Shown here in pieces: positions 32,225-43,144 of a DNA stretch of 64,000 nt. The notes under the pieces were generated by a model that saw only the letters and a program-made list of their open reading frames with translations, made no database searches and had not been told where the DNA came from. This DNA is from JAOUEA01 sp963810915 (GTDB lineage Bacteria; Actinomycetota; UBA4738; HRBIN12). A program made the translations under genes and the position numbers. Location: the NCBI GenBank assembly GCA_963810915.1, contig CAWEPH010000003.1, positions 1 to 64,000 on the forward strand, written 5' to 3'. Numbering within the stretch: position 1 is the stretch's first letter; each line of letters starts with the position of its first letter.

Positions 32225-33553
32225 ATGACCGAGCAGGCCCCGCTCTCCGCCGAGGAGGTCGTCGCCCTCTCCCGCCGATACACGCTCTACGACTGGCAGG
32301 CCCAGGCCAAGGTGATGCCTCTTCCGGTGGAGCGCGCCGAGGGGGTGTACTTCACCACCACGGACGGCACCCGCTACCTCGACTTCAACTCCCAGCTGAT
32401 GGGCGTGAACATCGGCCACGGCGACAAGCGCGTGCTGGACGCGATCGCGAAGCAGGCGGAGACGCTCCCCTACATCTCGCCGTTCATGGCGTACGAGACG
32501 CGTGCGCGGCTGGGGGAGAAGCTCGCGAGCCTCTGGCCGGGAACGATGGAGAAGACGTTCTTCACGCTGGGAGGGGCGGAGACCAACGAGAACGCGATCC
32601 GGATCGCGCGCGCCTACACCGGGCGGCAGAAGATCATGGCGCGCTACCGGTCCTACCACGGCGCCACCTACGCCACGATCAACCTGACGGGGGACCCGCG
32701 GCGGTGGGCCAACCAGGAGCCCCCGATGCCGGGCGTGGTGCACGTCCTGGATCCGTACCACGGCACCGCGCGCGGTACGGACGACGCGGAGACCTCGCTC
32801 GCGCTCCTGCGGGAGACGATCGAGCTGGAGGGTCCGGAGACGATCGCGGCGTTCATCCTCGAGCCCGTGACGGGGACGAACGGGATCCTGATCCCCCCCG
32901 ACGGCTACCTGCAGGGCGTGCGCGAGCTCTGCACCGAGTTCGGCATCGTGATGATCGCCGACGAGGTGATGTGCGGGTTCGGGCGCACGGGGGAGTGGTT
33001 CGCGGTGAACCACTGGGACGTGGTGCCCGACCTGATGTCTACCGCGAAGGGCCTCACCTCGTCGTACCTCCCCCTCGGGGCGCTCGCGATCAGCCCCGAG
33101 ATCGCGGGGTTCTTCGACGAGCACGTCTTCTGGGGCGGGCTCACCTACAACTCGCACCCGCTCGGGTGCGCCGCCGCCCTCGCCGCGATCGGGGTCCTCG
33201 AAGAAGACGACCTCGTCGGCAACGCGAAGCGCTTGGGCGAGGAGATGCACCGCCACCACGTGGAACTCGCCGCGAAGCACCCGAGCGTGGGCCGCTACCG
33301 CAACCTGGGGCTCTTCGGGATCCTGGAGCTCGTGCAGGACCGGGTGACGATGGAGCCCCTCAGTCCCTTCAACGTGTTGAACGAGACGATGGCGTCGATC
33401 AACCGCGCGCTGCTGGACCGCGGCCTGTTCACGATGGTGCGGTTCAACGGCATCATGACGAACCCACCCCTGTCGATCAAGGCGGAGCAGCTGGAGGACG
33501 GCTTCGCGATCATCGACGAGGTGCTGGAGATCGCGGACCGCGCGATCGGCTGA
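32225..33553 (+). CDS. Class III aminotransferase (taurine/beta-alanine--pyruvate type)
   Basis: A 442-residue PLP-dependent aminotransferase: FFTLGGAETNENAIRIARAY (PLP phosphate region), RYRSYHGATYATINLTGDPR, IADEVMCGFGRTGEWFAVN with the ring Asp, and STAKGLTSSYLPLGALA with the Schiff-base Lys. The closest pattern is omega-amino-acid--pyruvate or taurine--pyruvate transaminase. GGAAGGA lies ten bases before the ATG at 32225; a GTG at 32216 would abut it, so it was not used. It is divergent from the PhoX-like gene and converges on the HxlR gene. Confidence 0.87.
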   Translation: MTEQAPLSAEEVVALSRRYTLYDWQAQAKVMPLPVERAEGVYFTTTDGTRYLDFNSQLMGVNIGHGDKRVLDAIAKQAETLPYISPFMAYETRARLGEKLASLWPGTMEKTFFTLGGAETNENAIRIARAYTGRQKIMARYRSYHGATYATINLTGDPRRWANQEPPMPGVVHVLDPYHGTARGTDDAETSLALLRETIELEGPETIAAFILEPVTGTNGILIPPDGYLQGVRELCTEFGIVMIADEVMCGFGRTGEWFAVNHWDVVPDLMSTAKGLTSSYLPLGALAISPEIAGFFDEHVFWGGLTYNSHPLGCAAALAAIGVLEEDDLVGNAKRLGEEMHRHHVELAAKHPSVGRYRNLGLFGILELVQDRVTMEPLSPFNVLNETMASINRALLDRGLFTMVRFNGIMTNPPLSIKAEQLEDGFAIIDEVLEIADRAIG

Positions 33554-33563
33554 GGGATCCTGA

Positions 33564-33887
33564 TCAGGCCGGCGCGGCGGCCCACCGCTCGGCCCATCCC
33601 GCCAGCTCTTCCATGACGTTGGACAGGTCGCGTCCGCGCTCGGTGAGGCCGTAGGTGATCCTCACGGGAGTGTCGGGTGTGACCGTGCGCGTCACGATGC
33701 CCTCCGCCTCCAGCTCCTTCAGGCGTTCGGAGAGCAGGCCGTCGGAGATCTGCGGGATCGACGCCTTCAGGTCGGAGAACCGATCGACCCCGGACAGCAA
33801 GGAGCGCACGATCTGCGGGTTCCACCGCTTCGCCACGAGCTCGGCGGCTCGTTGGAAGTGCTCACAGATGGGGGCTTCTTCGGCCAT
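33564..33887 (-). CDS. HxlR-family transcriptional regulator
   Basis: A 107-residue winged-helix regulator: CEHFQRAAELVAKRWNPQIV with the N-terminal sensor-type Cys, FSDLKASIPQISDGLLSERL as the recognition helix region, and the wing VTPDTPVRITYGLTERGRDL. HxlR proteins often sense electrophiles or oxidants through the conserved Cys and repress a divergent gene. Here that gene is a YceI protein. TAGGAT ends six bases before the ATG, so the gene is leaderless. Confidence 0.88.
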   Translation of the reverse strand: MAEEAPICEHFQRAAELVAKRWNPQIVRSLLSGVDRFSDLKASIPQISDGLLSERLKELEAEGIVTRTVTPDTPVRITYGLTERGRDLSNVMEELAGWAERWAAAPA

Positions 33888-34024
33888 GGGTGCATCCTAC
33901 GTCGGCGGGGCATAGATTCGAGAATCCTAGGAACTCTGGAATACATAGTACCTTTGGTTCTGTTAGTGCCAGTGTTGAGTCGCTCGCGAGGGGCGAGGAC
34001 CACGGATCGAAGGAGGAACACGAC

Positions 34025-34591
34025 ATGGCGCAGGCAGTACGTGAGATCGAGGGCGTGGAGCTGCCGCCCGCGGGCAAGTACGAGCTGGACATCACGCACA
34101 CGCAGGTCGAGTTCGTGGCACGTCACATGCTGACGAAGCTGCGTGGCCGCTTCACCGAGTTCGAGGGCACGATCGTCGTCGGCGACGACCTCGACAGCTC
34201 CTCGGCCGAGGTCGAGATCAAGGCGGAGAGCGTGCAGACCAACACCGAGCAGCGCGACGACCACCTGCGCAGCGCCGACTTCTTCGAGGTGGAGTCGTTC
34301 CCTGCGCTGACGTTCAAGAGCACCGACATCCGTCACACGGGCGGGAACGCGTTCGAGCTAGACGGGGATCTCACCGTGAAGGGGACCACCAAGCCTGTCA
34401 CCCTGAAGGGCGAGTACCTCGGATGGGGCCAGGACCCCTACGGCAATACCATCTTCTCCGCGTCGGTCGCCACGGACATCAACCGTGAGGACTGGGACCT
34501 GACCTGGAACGTCGCGGTCGAGACCGGCGGCTTCTTGGTGGGCAAGAAGGTCGGCATCGAGATCGACGTCGAGGCCCGCAAGGTCGGCTGA
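34025..34591 (+). CDS. YceI-family lipocalin-like protein
   Basis: A 188-residue YceI protein, an eight-stranded lipid-binding barrel: YELDITHTQVEFVARHMLTK, RGRFTEFEGTIVVGDDL, VQTNTEQRDDHLRSADFFEV, LDGDLTVKGTTKPVTLKGEY, and INREDWDLTWNVAVETGG. No signal peptide, so it acts in the cytoplasm. The family binds isoprenoid or polyprenyl lipids. AGGAGG eight bases before the ATG at 34025. The 137-base space to the divergent HxlR gene is relatively A+T rich and probably holds its operator. Confidence 0.9.
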   Translation: MAQAVREIEGVELPPAGKYELDITHTQVEFVARHMLTKLRGRFTEFEGTIVVGDDLDSSSAEVEIKAESVQTNTEQRDDHLRSADFFEVESFPALTFKSTDIRHTGGNAFELDGDLTVKGTTKPVTLKGEYLGWGQDPYGNTIFSASVATDINREDWDLTWNVAVETGGFLVGKKVGIEIDVEARKVG

Positions 34592-34617
34592 GGTCTCCCC
34601 CTCACCGCGCGGTCACG

Positions 34618-34645
34618 GAGGCCGGCCCCCAAACGGGCCGGCCTC
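34618..34645 (+). terminator. Strong GC hairpin after the YceI gene
   Basis: GAGGCCGGCCC (34618-34628) pairs perfectly with GGGCCGGCCTC (34635-34645), an 11-bp stem with a six-base loop, starting 26 bases after the stop codon. A short TTT lies about eight bases later; there is no continuous T run. Confidence 0.6.
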
Positions 34646-34772
34646 GACCGTTTCGAGCCCATACCGCATGCGCAAGTCCGATATCAAGCCTAGACCCGCC
34701 GCGCGCACATGAGGCAGGATGCGGCCGCCATGTGTCGCGACCCGGTCCGCGGGTCGCGCGGGAGGAGGTTGC

Positions 34773-35174
34773 ATGTCTGAGAACCGCAGTGGCATGGCGG
34801 TCGGATTCACGTTCTTCGCCGCCGTGATGATGATCATGATCGGCATGTTCCACGCGATCGCGGGGCTCACCGCGATCATCCACGACGCCTTCTACACCAC
34901 GCCGTCGGAGTACCTGTTCAACTGGAACCCGTCGACGTGGGGGTGGATCCACCTGATCCTCGGGATCGTCGTGCTGCTCGCAGGCTTCGGGTTGTTCACG
35001 GGCGCCGTGTGGGCGCGCACGGTGGGCGTGATCATCGCGGTGATCAGCGCGATCGTGAGCTTCGCGTGGCTCCCGTACTACCCGATCTTCGCGCTGGTGC
35101 TGATCGCGATCGCGGTCATCATCATCTGGGCGCTGACGGCGCACGGACGGGACATCACGAGCGACGCGATGTGA
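34773..35174 (+). CDS. DUF7144-like four-helix membrane protein
   Basis: A 133-residue protein with four hydrophobic helices: GFTFFAAVMMIMIGMFHAIA, HLILGIVVLLAGFGLFTG, VGVIIAVISAIVSFAWL and FALVLIAIAVIIIWAL. The segment FNWNPSTWGWIHLILG between helices 1 and 2 is typical of a widespread actinobacterial membrane family. GGAGGAGG lies four bases before the ATG at 34773. Function unknown. Confidence 0.75.
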   Translation: MSENRSGMAVGFTFFAAVMMIMIGMFHAIAGLTAIIHDAFYTTPSEYLFNWNPSTWGWIHLILGIVVLLAGFGLFTGAVWARTVGVIIAVISAIVSFAWLPYYPIFALVLIAIAVIIIWALTAHGRDITSDAM

Positions 35175-35181
35175 TCGAGCG

Positions 35182-35775
35182 TCACGGGACGGGCCGGGCG
35201 CCGTTGGCGCCCGGCTCGTACCATCCCAACTCGAAGAGCCGCTCGTAGGCGACGACCACGTCGCCGGCCACCCAGAGATCCGCGGTCCATCCCGAGGCGA
35301 CATCGGTGAACCGCCAACGATCCGCCTCGAACCGACCCACGGGCGTGGCCACGATCTCGACGCCCAGGCGCTCGTAGCGCTGCCGCACCCGCGAAGGGGC
35401 GAGCGTGACGGGCTCCAGGTAGACCACCTCGATCTCCGCCGTGTCGTCCAGGCGCCGCACCGTGATCGCGTTCGTGGCCGGCGTGAAGTAGTCGAGGTGG
35501 TCCGCGGAACCGTATGGGATCTCGATCTCCCGCCGGTCCCGGTAGCCGGTCAGCACGTCGCCGCGCGGCTCCAGCAGGATGTCGTGATCGCCCGTGTCGA
35601 TCCGGACCCGCGCGATGCGCCAATCCGCATCGACGGCGACGTCCACGATCTCGCGGTGATCGGTCTGAACCTCGCTGAAGTATCGCCACCCCATGGGTCC
35701 GGGGGCGCACCGGAACTCCTCGGTCCCGACGGGCGTGCCGTCGTCGCCGAGCACGGTGTAGCGGCCGAGCGGCAT
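35182..35775 (-). CDS. Conserved-type beta-rich protein, unknown
   Basis: A 197-residue soluble protein made mainly of predicted strands: YTVLGDDGTPVGTEEFRCAP, VDVAVDADWRIARVRIDTGD, VVYLEPVTLAPSRVRQRYER and VAGDVVVAYERLFELGWYEP. The pattern suggests a barrel that binds a ligand. I do not recognise a named family with confidence. The start at 35775 is supported by TAGGCT ending six bases upstream (leaderless). It is divergent from the nitrilase-family gene with 31 bases between starts. Confidence 0.65.
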   Translation of the reverse strand: MPLGRYTVLGDDGTPVGTEEFRCAPGPMGWRYFSEVQTDHREIVDVAVDADWRIARVRIDTGDHDILLEPRGDVLTGYRDRREIEIPYGSADHLDYFTPATNAITVRRLDDTAEIEVVYLEPVTLAPSRVRQRYERLGVEIVATPVGRFEADRWRFTDVASGWTADLWVAGDVVVAYERLFELGWYEPGANGARPVP

Positions 35776-35781
35776 CTCCGC

Positions 35782-35799
35782 AGCCTAGCGGGGTAGCAT
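35782..35799. promoter_or_regulatory. Back-to-back leaderless -10 boxes
   Basis: The 31-base space contains a leftward TAGGCT (complement of 35782-35787), six bases from the 35775 ATG, and a rightward TAGCAT (35794-35799), seven bases from the 35807 ATG. Six bases separate the boxes. Confidence 0.55.
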
Positions 35800-35806
35800 C
35801 GCCCTC

Positions 35807-36622
35807 ATGCGTGTGGCCCTGTGTCAGATGCACTCGGGCGACGATGTCGCGGCCAACAACGACGCGGCGGAGGCGTCGCTGCGCGAAGCCGCTGCGGGGG
35901 GCGCCGATCTGGCCGCGTTGCCCGAGTACTTCGGGTACCTCGGCCCCTCGGCCCGGCGCAGGGAGCTGGCGGAGCCCGTGCCGGGCCCCGCGACGGATCG
36001 CGTCGCGCGCATCGCCCGGGAGCTCGGCATCTGGGTGCTGGGCGGCACGGTCCTCGAGCTGGACGACGACCGCGTGTACGACACGTCGCTCCTGTTCGAC
36101 CGCACGGGCGAGATCGTCGCCAGCTACCGCAAGATCCACCTGTACGACGTGGACCTGCCCGGGCAGCCTCCGATCCGCGAGTCCGCGGTCATCACCGCCG
36201 GCGACCAGCTCGTGACGCACGAGACGGAGTTCGCGCGGGTGGGGCTTACCGTCTGCTACGACGTGCGGTTCCCCGAGCTGTACCGAGGCCTGATGGCGAT
36301 GGGCGCGGAGGTGCTCTTCGTGCCCGCGCAGTTCCAGCACGAGACCGGGAAGGACCACTGGCTCGTGCTCGTGCGAGCGCGCGCCATCGAGGACCAGTGC
36401 TTCGTGGTGGCGCCCGCGCAGTGCGGGCGCTTCGGCGATCCCGGGAAGGGCCGCCGTTCCTTCGGTCACAGCCTCGTCGTCGACCCGTGGGGCCGCGTGC
36501 TGGTCGAGGGGTCCGAGGACGAGCCGGGGGTCTGGTTCGCCGACCTCGACATGGCGGAGCTCCGCCGGGTTCGCCAGGTGCTGCCCGCGCTGCAGCATCG
36601 GCGTCTGGGCATCAGCTGCTGA
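35807..36622 (+). CDS. Carbon-nitrogen hydrolase (nitrilase superfamily)
   Basis: A 271-residue amidase with the catalytic Glu in LAALPEYFGYLGP, Lys in YRKIHLYDVD and Cys in VGLTVCYDVRFPELYRGL. The arrangement resembles omega-amidase/Nit-type enzymes, which hydrolyse alpha-ketoglutaramate or deaminated glutathione; the exact substrate is open. Leaderless start by TAGCAT. The GNAT gene begins within its stop (TGATG), so the two are expressed together. Confidence 0.88.
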   Translation: MRVALCQMHSGDDVAANNDAAEASLREAAAGGADLAALPEYFGYLGPSARRRELAEPVPGPATDRVARIARELGIWVLGGTVLELDDDRVYDTSLLFDRTGEIVASYRKIHLYDVDLPGQPPIRESAVITAGDQLVTHETEFARVGLTVCYDVRFPELYRGLMAMGAEVLFVPAQFQHETGKDHWLVLVRARAIEDQCFVVAPAQCGRFGDPGKGRRSFGHSLVVDPWGRVLVEGSEDEPGVWFADLDMAELRRVRQVLPALQHRRLGISC

Positions 36623-37050
36623 TGAGGCGCGCGCTGCCGGTTGGGCTCGAGCTCGACGACGACCCGGCGCGCGTCGACGTCGACGTGGTGCACCGCTACC
36701 TGAGCGAGGAGTCCTACTGGGCGGCCGGGCGGACGCGCGAGACCGTCGAGGCGCTGCTGTACGGAGCCGCGCGGGTGGTGGGCCTCTACGACGGCGACGA
36801 GACCGTGGGCTTCTGCAGGATCGCGAGTGACGGCGCGACCTACGCGTTCCTGTTCGACGTCTTCGTCCTGCCCGCGTATCGGGGGCGCGGGCTCGGTGTG
36901 GCGCTCGTGCGCGAGGCCGTGGACGAAGGACCCTACGCCGACCTCCCGTGGTTCCTGGGTACCCGCGACGCCCACGACCTCTACCGGCGGTTCGGGTTCG
37001 TGCCCCCCGACGACCGCCAGATGGTGCGGCCCGGCACCAAGCGGACCTAG
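36622..37050 (+). CDS. GNAT-family N-acetyltransferase
   Basis: A 142-residue acetyltransferase: AARVVGLYDGDETVGFCRIA, FDVFVLPAYRGRGLGVALVR with the acetyl-CoA P-loop (RGRGLG), and FLGTRDAHDLYRRFGFVPPD as the C-terminal motif. The target is unknown; small size and the FGF motif are common in amine or antibiotic N-acetyltransferases and in protein modifiers. Its ATG shares one base with the upstream stop, and its end overlaps the convergent mocA by four bases. Confidence 0.85.
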   Translation: MRRALPVGLELDDDPARVDVDVVHRYLSEESYWAAGRTRETVEALLYGAARVVGLYDGDETVGFCRIASDGATYAFLFDVFVLPAYRGRGLGVALVREAVDEGPYADLPWFLGTRDAHDLYRRFGFVPPDDRQMVRPGTKRT

Positions 37051-37631
37051 CGCTGCTCCTCGGCGACCTCGTCCAGATCCGCGCGCGTGTCCACGTCGCG
37101 GGGCGCGGCGGCATCGACCGCCACCTCCTCCACCCACTCGGGGTGGCTCGCCATCAGCACGCGCGCCCCCACGTCGCCGTGGAGGTGGCCCGCTTCCGCG
37201 TAGATCTCCCGGGAGAGAAGCGCGGGGCCCGGTCCGTCGAGGAACGACGCCCGCACGATCTGTCTGCGGGTCTGCAGGAACCGCGTGATGAGCGCACGCA
37301 CGACGCCGGCCTCCACCCCCGGCTGGTCGGCCATCAGCACGACCGCCGCCTCGCTCTGCTCGTGCACCTCGTGCAGGGCGGCGGCGAGCGAGGTCGACTG
37401 ACCCTTCGCGAACTCGGGGTTCCGCACGAACCGCCCCCCGGGCGGCAGGCGCAAGGCCGACTCCACCGCGTCGGCGTCGTGGCCGGTCACCACGATGAGC
37501 TCGTCCACGCCGGCTGTGGCCAGGGCGTCGATCGCGTGCTGGGCCAGGGGGCGTCCGTCCAGGACGGCGAGCTGCTTGGTGGCGCCGAACCGTGAGCCCG
37601 TGCCCGCGGCGAGCACGATCCCGGAGATCAC
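37047..37631 (-). CDS. mocA: Molybdenum cofactor cytidylyltransferase (MocA-like)
   Basis: A 194-residue MobA/MocA-type nucleotidyltransferase: GIVLAAGTGSRFGATKQLAV with the GTP/CTP loop, VVTGHDADAVESALRLPPGG, VVLMADQPGVEAGVVRALI as the metal site, and a C-terminal VDTRADLDEV. It would attach CMP to molybdopterin to make the MCD cofactor that CO dehydrogenases use. GTG start one base after the coxG stop, so it is the last gene of the form I cox operon. Confidence 0.85.
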   Translation of the reverse strand: MISGIVLAAGTGSRFGATKQLAVLDGRPLAQHAIDALATAGVDELIVVTGHDADAVESALRLPPGGRFVRNPEFAKGQSTSLAAALHEVHEQSEAAVVLMADQPGVEAGVVRALITRFLQTRRQIVRASFLDGPGPALLSREIYAEAGHLHGDVGARVLMASHPEWVEEVAVDAAAPRDVDTRADLDEVAEEQR

Positions 37632-37632
37632 G

Positions 37633-38262
37633 TCACGACTTCGGCGCGCGCCCGAAGAGCCGGACGAAGAAGCCCTTGACGACCGCCCACATCGCCGAGA
37701 TCCCGAGACCGATGCCCCCGACCGGCTTGGCGGCCGGCGCGGGGCGGGGCGGTGCCGCGGCGGTGCCCTCCGCTGCCGGCGTCTCGCTCGGCGCGGCTCC
37801 GGCGGCGGCCTCCACCTTCATGCTGTCCTGGAGGCAGTCGGCGAACTGCTGGCTGAGCTTCTTGGAGATCTCCGGCAACAACCCGCGCGAGAGCTGGGCG
37901 GCCGCACCCGTGAGCGTGATGTCGGCGGTCATCTTCACGGTGGTCTCGGCGTCGGTGGGGCCGGGTTCCAGCCAACTCGTGACGTTGGCGTTGGCGGCGC
38001 CCTTCCCCTTCTGCTCCATCCCCTTGGCGGTCAGCACCACGCGGTGCGCGTCGTCGTCGCGTTCGCTCATCTCCACCGTGCCGGCGAACGACATCCCCAC
38101 CGGTCCGAACTTGGCGTTCAGCTTGCCCTTCCAGTGGCGGTCGTCGACGACCTCCGTGAGCTCGGCACCGGGCATGCACGGCGCGATCTTCTCGACGTCG
38201 AGGAGGTAGTTCCAGAGCATGTCTGCGGGCGCGGAGACCGTGAACGTGTTCTCGATCAGCAT
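37633..38262 (-). CDS. coxG: CoxG (SRPBCC family, carbon monoxide dehydrogenase subunit G)
   Basis: A 209-residue protein: an SRPBCC domain (FTVSAPADMLWNYLLDVEKI, CMPGAELTEVV, and TADITLTGAAAQLSRGLLPE) followed by an Ala/Pro-rich linker and a C-terminal hydrophobic segment GGIGLGISAMWAVVKGFFV. CoxG anchors CO dehydrogenase at the membrane and couples it to quinones in studied systems. TAGGCT lies eight bases before the ATG, so an internal leaderless promoter may exist in addition to operon read-through from xdhC, which ends 19 bases earlier. Confidence 0.88.
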   Translation of the reverse strand: MLIENTFTVSAPADMLWNYLLDVEKIAPCMPGAELTEVVDDRHWKGKLNAKFGPVGMSFAGTVEMSERDDDAHRVVLTAKGMEQKGKGAANANVTSWLEPGPTDAETTVKMTADITLTGAAAQLSRGLLPEISKKLSQQFADCLQDSMKVEAAAGAAPSETPAAEGTAAAPPRPAPAAKPVGGIGLGISAMWAVVKGFFVRLFGRAPKS

Positions 38263-38281
38263 GGTCGGTCAGCCTATCGGG

Positions 38282-39255
38282 TCAGGAGGGGGCAGGTTCG
38301 AACTCCGCGGGCGCGGCCTCGAAGCGCTCGAGGCACCCGGCGGAGCAGAAGTAGTAGGTGCGGCCTTCGTAGGTGCTGACGTAGCGCGCCGTCGCCACAT
38401 CCACGGTCATCCCGCACACGGGATCGATCGCCTCGTGTCCCTCCTCGCCGGCGGAGATCGCGGCGTCGGCCTCGAGCTCGCCGGCCGCCCGCAGCTGCAC
38501 CAGCTCGGCGAGGATCGCCACGGCGATCTCCTGGTTCGGGAGGTGACCGAGGTCGATGCCGGCGGGCGCGTGCACCCGGGCGAGCGCGTCGTCGGCGACC
38601 CCTCGGTCGCGCAGGTACCCCAGCACGGAGTCCGCGCGCTTGCGCGATGCGACCAGCCCGACGTAGGCGGCCGGGGTCGCCAGCGCGTGCTGCAGAGCGT
38701 CCTCGTCGTAGTGCCCCTGCGTGGCCACCACCACGAACGAGCGGTCGCCGACGTCCGCTGCGCCCATGTCGAGCGACGTCACGACGCGTTCGACGTCGGG
38801 ATGATCCACGGGGTCGCCGCCGTCGTCGATCACCACGGCGCGCCAACCGAGCGCGGTGGCCATCCCGGCGAGGGCGTCCACCGCGGGCGACCGGCCCACG
38901 ACGACGAGGTGCGGCGACGGCAGGACGGGTTCCACGTACACCTCCAGTGCGCCCTCGCTCTGACACGCGATCGGGATCGTGACGACGCCCGCGCGCTGCT
39001 GGCCCTCGAGCTCGTCGGGCGTGCCGAGGAACAGCAGCTTCGGGATGCCTTCCTCCAGCGCGCGCAGGCCCTCCCGGATGACGGTGGGCTCGGCGCATGC
39101 GCCCCCCAGCCACCCGTGGATGTGCCGGTCAGCGGTGATCAGCGCGGTAGAGCCGGGCTTGCCCGATGACGGCGCCCGGTTCCACACGACCGTTGCCAGC
39201 ACGAACGGCTCACCCTCGCGCGACAGGCGCGCCGCCAACTCGAGGATGTCGGTCC

Positions 39256-39259
<4 letters not shown>
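38282..39259 (-). CDS. XdhC/CoxF-type maturation protein fused to a YHS metal-binding domain
   Basis: A 325-residue protein. Residues 1-270 are XdhC-like: LATVVWNRAPSSGKPGSTAL, GGACAEPTVIREGLRALEEG with the conserved Cys, and the Rossmann part LVVVGRSPAVDALAGMATAL. Residues 279-320 are a YHS domain: DPVCGMTVDVATARYVSTYE and GRTYYFCSAGCLERFEA, with three Cys in the usual C...CxxxC pattern. XdhC proteins insert sulfur into or protect molybdenum cofactors; CoxF, a relative, is linked to building the Mo-S-Cu site of CO dehydrogenase. The YHS part could bind copper. Starts inside the coxL stop (ATGA). The open frame continues upstream into coxL only because of the coxL frameshift. Confidence 0.85.
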
Positions 39260-41611
<2,352 letters not shown>

Positions 41612-41624
41612 GCGGGTCCTCCTC

Positions 41625-42122
41625 TCAGGCGTTCGCGGCTTCGACGGCGGCGGGAGCAGTGTCCGCCTTGGTCGCGGCCGCGGCCTGGATCGCCTTGACG
41701 ATGTTCATGTAGCCGGTGCACCGGCAGACGTTCCCGGAGATGGCCCAGCGGACGTCGTCGTCGCTGGGGTTCGGGTTCTGCTCGATCAGCGCGGCGCCCA
41801 CCAGCATCATCCCGGGGGTGCAGTAGCCGCACTGCAGGCCGTGGTGCTCCTTGAACGCCGCCTGCACCGGGTGGAGCTCGGCGCCCTCCATCAGGCCCTC
41901 CACCGTCGTGATCTCGCGGCCGTCCGCCTGCGCAGCGAACATCGTGCACGACTTCACCGGGATGCCGTCCAGCAGCACCGTGCACGCCCCGCAGTTGGAG
42001 GTGTCGCAGCCGATGTGCGTGCCCGTGAGCTCGTAGACCTCTCGGATCAGATGGACGAGGAGGAGCCGGTCCTCGACGTCCGCCGTGCGCTCGGTCCCGT
42101 TGACGTTGACCTTGATCTCCAT
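41625..42122 (-). CDS. coxS: Carbon monoxide dehydrogenase small subunit (2Fe-2S)
   Basis: A 165-residue iron-sulfur subunit. The N-terminal plant-type 2Fe-2S cluster is bound by IGCDTSNCGACTVLLDG and the downstream KSCTMFAAQA Cys; the C-terminal helical cluster by GLQCGYCTPGMMLVGAA and GNVCRCTGYMNIVKAI. It passes electrons from the Mo centre in CoxL to FAD in CoxM. It lies 13 bases before coxL and 11 bases after coxM in the M-S-L order of form I operons. Confidence 0.95.
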   Translation of the reverse strand: MEIKVNVNGTERTADVEDRLLLVHLIREVYELTGTHIGCDTSNCGACTVLLDGIPVKSCTMFAAQADGREITTVEGLMEGAELHPVQAAFKEHHGLQCGYCTPGMMLVGAALIEQNPNPSDDDVRWAISGNVCRCTGYMNIVKAIQAAAATKADTAPAAVEAANA

Positions 42123-42133
42123 CGATCTCCCCC

Positions 42134-43003
42134 TCAGGCCGCGTTCGCCGTCTCGAGCGCGTGCGCGAGCCCGCGCCGCACGTACACGTCGACCATGTGC
42201 CGCTTGTACTCCTCGGGTCCCCGCACGTCGGACACGGGGCTGGCCGCAGCCGCCGCGAGGCGTCCCGCCTCGGCGAAGGCCTCGTCTCCCGGTGCGGCGC
42301 CGGCGAGCGCCGCCTCCGCCTCCGTGGCCTGGATGTTCTTGGGCCCCACGCCTGTCAGACCGATACCGGCACGGCCGATCGAGCCGTTGGAGAGCGTGAG
42401 CGACACCGCCACCGCAACGGTGGCCCAGTCGCCGACCTTCCGCTCGAGCTTCAGGTAATCCCCGCCGGAGCGCTCGCCGGGCAACGGCACGCGTATCTCG
42501 GTGAGCAGCTCATTCGGCTCGATCGAGGTCATGAACGTGTCCACCAGGAACTCGGAGATGGGCACCTCGCGCTCGCCGCCGCTGCTCTTGAGCACCACGC
42601 TCGCCCCGAGCGCGAGCATCACCGCGCCCAGGTCCCCCGCCGGGTCCGCGTGCGCCAATGCGCCACCTACGGTGCCGAGGTTCCGCACCAGCGGGTCGGA
42701 GATCTGCGGGGCCGCCCGACCGATCGTCGGGTAGCGGCTCGAGATCAGGTCGGATGCGATCACGTCGCGATATCGCGTGAGCGCCCCGATCCGCAGGTTG
42801 CCGTCGCGTTCCTCGAGGCCGTCGAGCCCGTCGACGTGGTTCACGTCCACGAGGTGCTCGGGGTTGGCGAAACGGAGCTTCATCAGGGGGATGAGGCTCT
42901 GCCCGCCCGCGAGGACCTTGGCGTCCTCGCCATGGGTGCCGAGGAGCGACAGCGCCTCGTCGAGGGATCCTGCACGGTGGTACGTGAACCGTGAGGGCAA
43001 CAT
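42134..43003 (-). CDS. coxM: Carbon monoxide dehydrogenase medium subunit (FAD)
   Basis: A 289-residue FAD subunit. AKVLAGGQSLIPLMKLRFAN is the AGGQS FAD motif, and SDPLVRNLGTVGGALAHADP the TxGG motif. MLPSRFTYHRAGSLDEALSL is the usual N-terminus. GGAAGGGAG five bases before the ATG at 43003 sets the start; the frame is open further upstream but that stretch crosses the promoter. First gene of the leftward operon coxM-S-L-xdhC/YHS-G-mocA. Confidence 0.93.
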   Translation of the reverse strand: MLPSRFTYHRAGSLDEALSLLGTHGEDAKVLAGGQSLIPLMKLRFANPEHLVDVNHVDGLDGLEERDGNLRIGALTRYRDVIASDLISSRYPTIGRAAPQISDPLVRNLGTVGGALAHADPAGDLGAVMLALGASVVLKSSGGEREVPISEFLVDTFMTSIEPNELLTEIRVPLPGERSGGDYLKLERKVGDWATVAVAVSLTLSNGSIGRAGIGLTGVGPKNIQATEAEAALAGAAPGDEAFAEAGRLAAAAASPVSDVRGPEEYKRHMVDVYVRRGLAHALETANAA

Positions 43004-43080
43004 CAGATCTCCCTTCCGAACAGGGATGGAACCATGGCGGCGAGCGTCTCGTCGCCCCGCATCGGGCGACCGCTTCGCGA

Positions 43081-43110
43081 TTATCAGCACGGTTGGCGCG
43101 ATAGGGCAAC
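43081..43110 (-). promoter_or_regulatory. Predicted housekeeping promoter of the form I cox operon
   Basis: On the minus strand TTGCCC (43110-43105) and GATAAT (43086-43081) are separated by 18 bases, matching -35/-10 elements of the main sigma factor. Transcription would begin near 43074 and leave a leader of about 70 bases with a Shine-Dalgarno site, unlike the leaderless genes nearby. Confidence 0.5.
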
Positions 43111-43144
43111 TCAGTGATACGGCGAACCTACTACGATGCAGCGG

